Assembly: GCA_019914995.1 (NCBI GenBank) | Contig: CM034130.1 | Span: 10,106,001 to 10,170,000, forward strand | Direction of reading: 5' to 3' | DNA length: 64,000 nt | From: Acanthochlamys bracteata | Lineage: Eukaryota; Streptophyta; Magnoliopsida; Pandanales; Velloziaceae | Part shown: positions 57,447 to 64,000 of the stretch, one piece after another | Layout of the letters: every line of letters begins with the position of its first letter | Numbering within the stretch: position 1 is the first letter of the stretch | Notes under the pieces: generated by a model | The model's database searches: none | Seen by the model: only the letters and a program-made list of their open reading frames with translations | Told to the model about the DNA's origin: nothing | Position numbers and translations under genes: made by a program

Positions 57447-60400
57447 ATGGCGGCGTCAATCGAAGAGAACGGTCCCAGCGCCGCCGCTGCGGCGGAGATC
57501 AAGCGGGATGTCGAAGAAGTTGAAGAGGAAGAAGAAGAAGTAGAAGAAGACGATCCTGAAGAGGAGGAAGAAGAAGAAGAAGAAGAAGAAGGCGAAGAAG
57601 ATGAATCAGTGGAGAAGGAGAAGAGCGAAGGAGATGAGGAGAAGAAGAAGTGGCCGGGCTGGCCGGGTTACACTGCCTATAGATTGATTGTTCCGTCGAC
57701 CAAAGTCGGGGGTTTGATTGGGAGAAAAGGCGAACTGATTAAGAAACTCACCGAAGAAACGAGGGCGAAAGTTAGGGTTCTTGATGGATTGAACGACATT
57801 ACGAGTGACCGCGTTGTAAGTCTCGATCAAATCCTTTCAATTATGAATTTCTTTCATGTGTTGTAGCGTTTGCTTAGGAATTGCGAATTTCTCCGTTTTG
57901 TCTATTTGAAGTTATTAAGTTGTCTGTGTTGTTTACCCACTAGATTTAGGGCTTTGTAGATGTTATAAATCGGTGATTTAGTTGTGTTATGGAGAAGTTA
58001 GACCTGCTAAGTTGTCTTTTTCTTTTGTTGTTGTTTTTGTTCTGGGAGTCTAAGTGCTCTACCCATTGTGCTTTTACACTGATTTTTTATATAAGTTGTT
58101 TGAGCTAGGATGAGGTAGTTTGATTTTGGAGCGTGCAGTGCTTGGAAGGATTTAAAGATGTTGGGATTTTAGCTAGGAAGTGGTTTTGCAGTGTATTAGT
58201 ATTATTAATTTGTAATAATACTAAACTGGTTTTATTAAATGAGGGGATGGGATTTAGGGTTTCCAGAAGAGGAATGATGTTCATCATGCACTCATGCGTA
58301 TACCAGTATGATACACGCACTCACCCAAGAGCAGCATGTGGAGCTTCACAGTTGGACATAACCTGTTGGAAATTTGGTACCGTTGAACCGGTAAAAATGT
58401 AGACAAAAAATGAATCAAGAAGAATAAAAGTAGAACTTTACCACTCTTCCCAACTCCAACTCTCATGTAAATCTTGGTCGAAAAAAAGCTTTCTGCTTCC
58501 CACCTTTTAGTCTACAGTTGATTCTTTCTATTACGGTTTTAAAACTCTCTTTCCAATTATCTCAACTTTGCAAACTTGATAGTGGTATGATTCAGTTTTT
58601 CCATCATATGAAGAAGTCTTTAACTAAGTAGACAAAAGGAAATCCTTTATTCCTTTTCATTCTTTCCTTTTATTTTCTAAGATGGAGACCGCATCTATCA
58701 ACAGGAAAGGAACTAAATTTCATAATGAACCATATAACCTTAGAGGAAAATACAAAATTTTCAAACAAATTCCAGAGGAAGTAGAGGTAATATCCGGATT
58801 CTTTATTTGAGTCTATTTCTTTTGCACAGCGTTGTTTATCTTTTTAATTCAAGTATCTTTGAATTTTAAGTTAAAATTCAATCAAGTTAAAGTTCAATCA
58901 AATTTTATTCCCTCTTATGGTTCAAATTTTCTTCTAAAGATCTCTTGTATAGAGATTTTTTAAAAAAGTAAGATGATCAAAATATTTTATTTTATTTATG
59001 GAAAGCGATGCGACTGCAGAGATGGATTGGAGTGCATGTAGAAAATAAACAAGACCTATTCTGTGAAGAAGAAGATGAACAGTTCTGGAGATTTTTTTGG
59101 TTCAGTTGAACCAATATGTTACCTTATTAAAATCAGAAACATGAGATCCACATTATGTAATTTGTATTAATCTGTTTTGCAAAACCAATTGGACGAGCTA
59201 ATATGTGTGTGTATCATGCTGGTATATGCATGCGTCACTGAGCATGCCTCTTCCAAAATTTACACAGAGAACTCCTTGGTTGAGTTTAAGCAATATATTA
59301 CCTCTGTTAAAATCTGAGGCATGAGTTTCCATGAGACCCACAATATTTAGTCAGTATTCACCTGTCTCTTAAAGCTAACCAATTCCGACGGGTCAATAAA
59401 TGTGAACATGTGTATCATGCTACACGCTTGCATTCAGCAAGCATTATTAGTTTTGGATGTAGTAAGATTCCCATTTTCTTTTTTATAGAAGAATTAAGTT
59501 TTTTTTTTTTGTTGACCTTCATGGAATTCATAGTTTTTTAGAATTAGTCTTCGTTTTGGTGGATTATAGAGAGCTGGAAAGATGAGCAGTTTCAGGATAT
59601 AAGGCATTGGGAGAGGTTCGGGAGATCTTGTACAGTTCGAATGGGGGGATAGTGACAGGGCATAGAGAGCTTCAAGTTAGGGGTATCGGATTATTGTTTT
59701 TGTTTCCCCTTTACGTGCAATACAAAAAACTGATGACATACTATTTGCTGAAGAAAGCGTTTTGACATATTGTTTAACTTTCTGTATCGATTCTCAGGTT
59801 CTTATATTTGGTAAAGAAGAGCCTGACTCCGATTTATCCCCTGCAATGAATGCAGTGCTGCAAGTATTCAAACGTGTCAATGGGATCACGGAAGGCGAAC
59901 ATGATACTGTGAATGGACCGCCTGTATGTTCAGTCCGCTTAGTGGTTCCATCAACCCAAGCTATTAGTTTGATTGGAAAGCAAGGTGCATTGATCAAGTC
60001 AATTCAGGAAAGCAGTAGCGCCCAAGTGAGAGTTCTTTCTGGAGGTAATTCAACCATCTACCATGAAGCTGCAAGTTGATATTTCCAGAAAGTTACCTAA
60101 TACTTAACTATGATCGAATGTCTTGTGGGCTGTTTCATTTTATTTTGGCTACTAATCAATTGCATGATCCGCAGATCGCATCAATATTTGCCATAGTATG
60201 ATATCATAGATTAGTCATACTAACTTCATGCTAGCATTAGAATTAGCGACATATATGGTAAGTGCACTCCTTTGACCTGAAGTTAGTAGATATGTGGATA
60301 TTTGTTCCGTTATGAGAGATGATATGTGTTAAAAGAAAATCACTGATTCATGCACGTGTTTTTAAAATTGAAGATGCTTTAGGCTGCTTAGGTTCTTGGT

Positions 60401-62540
60401 GAAGTTTTAGCATTCTGATATTCATTCTCCTTTATCTACAAGTACAATCATTCTCCAATGACTTTACTCGTCAAAATGATTACATTTTTATATTGCATGA
60501 ATTTATTGCTAATAGAAAAGTAAAATGCCTCTATCAACACAATAAAGAGCTTCTCTTTTTATATTTTTTCAGAATATAAATTTGAGTTAGATATTTGTTA
60601 ACCTTCTGTATCTTGTGATCCCTCATTTAGAAAAAATATTTGAATCTTTTTAAAGGAAAATATGAGATTTACATGATACTAAGCTTGAAGAAATTCAAGG
60701 AACCAATATTTTGTTATTGATAAATTTTCTGCATTGTTGTTCGTTTCCTCTTGTATGGTTTTTACCCTTAAAAGGATGTGATGTTTGCTTGTAACATATT
60801 GTTAGGCTGACAACTTGGCATGCTTCAGTCGTCATTTTTCATGATAAGAGTTTTGTGCTTTTATTTTATTCAATTGTGTTTATTTATTTATTTATCTCAG
60901 TGGTTACTTTTCTTGTGATTATGGCTGGAATTGTCCATGAGGTGTGCATGAGGAAGTTAATCGTGTACCTTTGGAACCATTCAAAAGATCTTCTGTGTAC
61001 TTAGTGTTGGTTAGTGGCTTTCCGCATCATATACAGCTTTCTTAATCTTGAGTATGCTTATTAGTTGGCAAATGTTCATTGGATTTTGCTTGTCGATGGT
61101 GGTTTCTCCGAGCTTTTTAGGCAGATGTTTTGAATTCCATTAGGAAAGATGAAAAATAGAGTGTCTAACCTCTTTGGCAAAGTGGGGTATTCATTTCCAA
61201 CACTCATCATAACATATTTCCTTTGCAGTTGACTTGCCAATCTATGTGACATCTGACGAGAGAGTTGTGGATATTCAGGGAGACCCTTCAAAGGTGTTGA
61301 AAGCTCTGATAGCGGTAGTTGGGTACCTGAGGAAATTTCTTGTTGACCAAAGTATATTCCCACTATTTCAGGAGCAAGTGAGTTATTTATTTGTTATTTG
61401 CTCTTGCAATAATACTGTTGGTGCCTTGAGTACCACTTTATTATCATTTTTTTTAGAATCCACCATCCATTTGTTACACCCATTTTGGTGTATCTCCTAT
61501 CATCCTTATGATATAATATAAAAAAGTACACAATAGGTTACACCTGTGGTATTACCATCATTGTCTGCTGATTGACAGTTGTAGTTTTATTTTTAATGGT
61601 TTTCCTCCAGTTAAATGAGACAGTTTCTCAAGAGCGGAACGCTGATTCTGCCCATTCAATAGCCTACAATACCAAACAGACCAGCATCGGCGATGACTAT
61701 CCTCATTCACTTGGAGTGAACCGGGATTCTGTATTTGACCGTGAAGAACCACTTGATTCCCGTCTTGCACGCAATGTATCTCTATATGGCCAAGATCCTG
61801 CTCTGTCTGTTCTGCGTTCGTCAGGACTTGGCCGTGGTATGGGTGCTTTAGTAACAAAGGTGTGTATCTCTGTGAGTGTTTACTTTAATGGGTAGCTCCA
61901 AGCCTATTCCATACATTTCTTGTAAAACTTTTGTCATTCACTTAATCAGTACCAATCAATCTTTTTGGAGCAAGACATTGATTCCATAAGTTACGAAGTG
62001 ATGGAGTTGAGTTAGTGACTCTAATTCTGATGATTGTTGTTGCATCCTTGTTTTGGACTTGCTTCAGATCACGCAGACGATGCAAATTCCTTTGTCATAT
62101 GCAGAGGACATAATTGGTGTTGCAGGGGCTACAATAGCACATATCCGCAGTGCCAGTGGTGCATTTCTATCTGTTCAGGAGACAGTAGGTGTTCCTGATG
62201 AGATAACAGTTGAGATTAAAGGTACATCAAGCCAGGTCCAGCTAGCACAGCAGCTTATTCAGGTATAATGCCTCTTTTGTAGCTACAGTAGTTGCATTGC
62301 TGTTAAGGTATGTATAAAAGACTGATATATCATACTCTTTGAAAACCAATACAGGATGCAATAGCAGGAGCGAAAGAAACTCCGGTTGGTCCTTATGGTG
62401 GTCTTGATAGTAGGTATAGGTCGTCTTACTCATCCCTCGCAAATTCTGGTTATCCGTCATCATCTTTCTCCTCACAATCTTATGGTGGTGGGTATGGCTC
62501 AAGTGGCTTGGGAGGAGGGTATCGGAGTTATAGATACTAA
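57447..62540 (+). CDS. PEPPER/FLK-like triple-KH RNA-binding protein
   Basis: Six exons: 57447-57815, 59798-60044, 61229-61377, 61611-61859, 62068-62262 and 62355-62540. Phases are consistent and the product is 464 residues. A long acidic (Glu/Asp) N-terminal tract leads to [20 protein letters not shown]. Three KH domains carry GxxG loops: [10 protein letters not shown] (KH1), [12 protein letters not shown] (KH2) and [12 protein letters not shown] (KH3). The tail is Ser/Gly/Tyr-rich ([18 protein letters not shown]). This matches the plant PCBP-like family containing PEPPER and FLK, nuclear RNA-binding proteins linked to flowering-time control and FLC regulation (known for Arabidopsis). Intron 1 is about 2 kb. 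The stop lies inside a tandemly duplicated 87-bp segment. Confidence 0.93.
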
Positions 62541-62696
62541 AAAAGGATAGATGTATGGGAATTCTCCTGACCTATGTAACCTCTGGAGTCCATTTAAGAA
62601 GCTTTTGGTCGGAGCTATAGATACTAAAACAGGATAGATGTATGGGAATTCTCCTGACCTATGTAACCTCTGGAGTCTCACTTAAGAAGCTTTTGG
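62522..62696 (+). repeat. Tandem 87-bp duplication spanning the KH-gene stop codon
   Basis: Two head-to-tail copies (62522-62608 and 62609-62696) start TCGGAG(T/C)TATAGATACTAA and run through GGATAGATGTATGGGAATTC to TTAAGAAGCTTTTGG. Only a handful of bases differ. The first copy contributes the last codons and stop. Confidence 0.9.
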
Positions 62697-64000
62697 GCGA
62701 GAGCAGTGTCAGATCTGCTGAGGTTAACCAGATGAGCCTTGAAATCTGAACATTGTATGTAGAAAGATACCTGCTGACGTTACCTGTTTTAAATTATTAT
62801 GAGCACGACGGTTCCTTTTAATATTAATATATTTGTTGTTTTGATATTATATGTATTTCTTTCTATACTTCCGTCACTTAAGCAGGATGCCAACTAAGTC
62901 ATAGTTAGTGTACAGATTAAATTGGAAGTGGTATTATGACTATTATCTGTACGAGAAGTGGTGGTAAACCTTCTCTTCTATGAAAAACTTTTTTGTGTGG
63001 AAACCAGGTGTTTCTTTTAAAAACAATTTCCTTAGCAAAGGTTCAACTGTGTAAATCAAAACTTCATAGCAAATAGTTCAAATGTGTGCATAAGCTATTA
63101 TTCATTAGCAATTATCAATGAGTTGGGAGTTTTTGAAGCTACGTTTCATAGGCTATTGTTCATGAATTATGTTTATGCAAGGGTTATAGTTCATGGATTA
63201 TTTCCTGTGAGATATGGGCTAAATGTTGTTGAGCTGATTATTCATGAATTATTGTCTTAAAGGTTTTTATTGAGGGGTTCTGGTTCATGAGCTGTTGTAC
63301 ATGAGCTTTGATCCATGACGATGAGCTACTACTGTTCATGAGTTATGAAGCTAAGCTATGGCATATAAGATTGATTAATTATTGTCCATCAACTATTTGT
63401 TGTTTCGTGACTTACCTATATGTGAGGGAGGTATTATGTACAAAACTACGGTTATTGGGCTATTGTAATGGGCTGTGAGTCATAAGCTTCCATTACACTA
63501 CACTATGGTTGTTGGGCTATTGTAATGGGCTATGATGCATGAGTAGAGGTGACAAACATAAAGCCCCGCTATAAGGGGCTGACATGTAGCCCGGTTATAT
63601 GGTTCGTGAGTTATAACTCATGAATTATCGTATGCGCTATTTATTGTTTGCGTACTATTATTCATGAGTTTATTCTATATATAGGTTTTGTTTCCTGATC
63701 CACTTACTATTCAAGGGTTATGATATGGTTCGTTAAGAATTGAGCGAACTTTGATTTGTAAGATATTCTATTATGGTTCATGAGATATTAATCCTACATG
63801 ATCTAATTTTTCATAAACTATTAAGCATGATGAGATTTGGTTCCTGAGTATTATTCTTAATTATGGTTTATTAGGAAGTTATAATTCATGAGCTATAAAT
63901 TTTGACATACTATGCATCAGCTATTTATTATTGAGTGAGTTATTATACATGAAGTATTATTGATGAACTATTGTAGATTCATGAGTTCTTGTTCGCAGGT
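62697..64000. other. 3' flank of KH gene and field of degenerate GTTCATGAG-type repeats
   Basis: To about 63,040 it is ordinary flank. From about 63,050 to the window end short words such as GTTCATGAGTTAT, TTCATGAATTATTG and TCATGAGCTATTG recur more than a dozen times at irregular spacing. A 25-bp unit (GTTRTTGGGCTATTGTAATGGGCTR) occurs twice (about 63,449 and 63,510). No ORF of note. Confidence 0.6.

Overview
This window is nuclear DNA from a flowering plant, most likely a eudicot. The genes carry short GT-AG introns, the spacers are AT-rich and loaded with small inverted-repeat elements, and the gene families are plant ones: F-box/DUF295, HIPP, phytocyanin, U-type (P-type) cyclin, SUVH and PEPPER-like KH protein. 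The species cannot be fixed from the sequence alone. No bacterial, organellar, viral or CRISPR content was seen.

Left half (1-28.8 kb) is a large direct tandem duplication. Unit A runs from before the window start to about 17,495. Unit B covers about 19,290 (probably earlier) to 28,773. Each unit holds, in order: a minus-strand DUF295 gene, a divergent F-box/DUF295 gene, a degenerating minus-strand gene, a tiny plus-strand gene with a Cys motif, a long spacer, and the last exon of an unidentified minus-strand gene at the breakpoint. Unit A has about 8.6 kb that unit B lacks, holding a 16-exon NOP2/NSUN1-like rRNA cytosine methyltransferase. That gene lies antisense inside an intron of the tiny gene, lacks the usual N-terminus and carries a frameshift. 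A third, inverted and decayed copy (C) of the F-box block sits at about 51,230-55,380.

Middle (28.8-51 kb) holds a HIPP metallochaperone-like gene (minus), a broken phytocyanin copy (minus), an intact phytocyanin (plus), MAGO NASHI (plus), a P/U-type cyclin (plus) and an intronless SUVH5/6-like SRA-SET histone methyltransferase (plus). The spacers contain Tourist-like MITEs with TAA target duplications and one 611-bp Mutator-like MITE with a perfect 10-bp target duplication.

Right end (51-64 kb) has inverted copy C, an F-box relic, a secreted glycine-rich protein gene and a six-exon PEPPER/FLK-type triple-KH RNA-binding protein gene with a tandem 87-bp repeat across its stop codon. The final kilobase is an odd field of degenerate GTTCATGAGYTATT-like repeats.

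The genes do not form one pathway. The main story is local gene birth and decay in a small F-box/DUF295 cluster, and a methyltransferase copy caught up in the rearrangement. All exon boundaries are hand-read from splice signals and reading frames.
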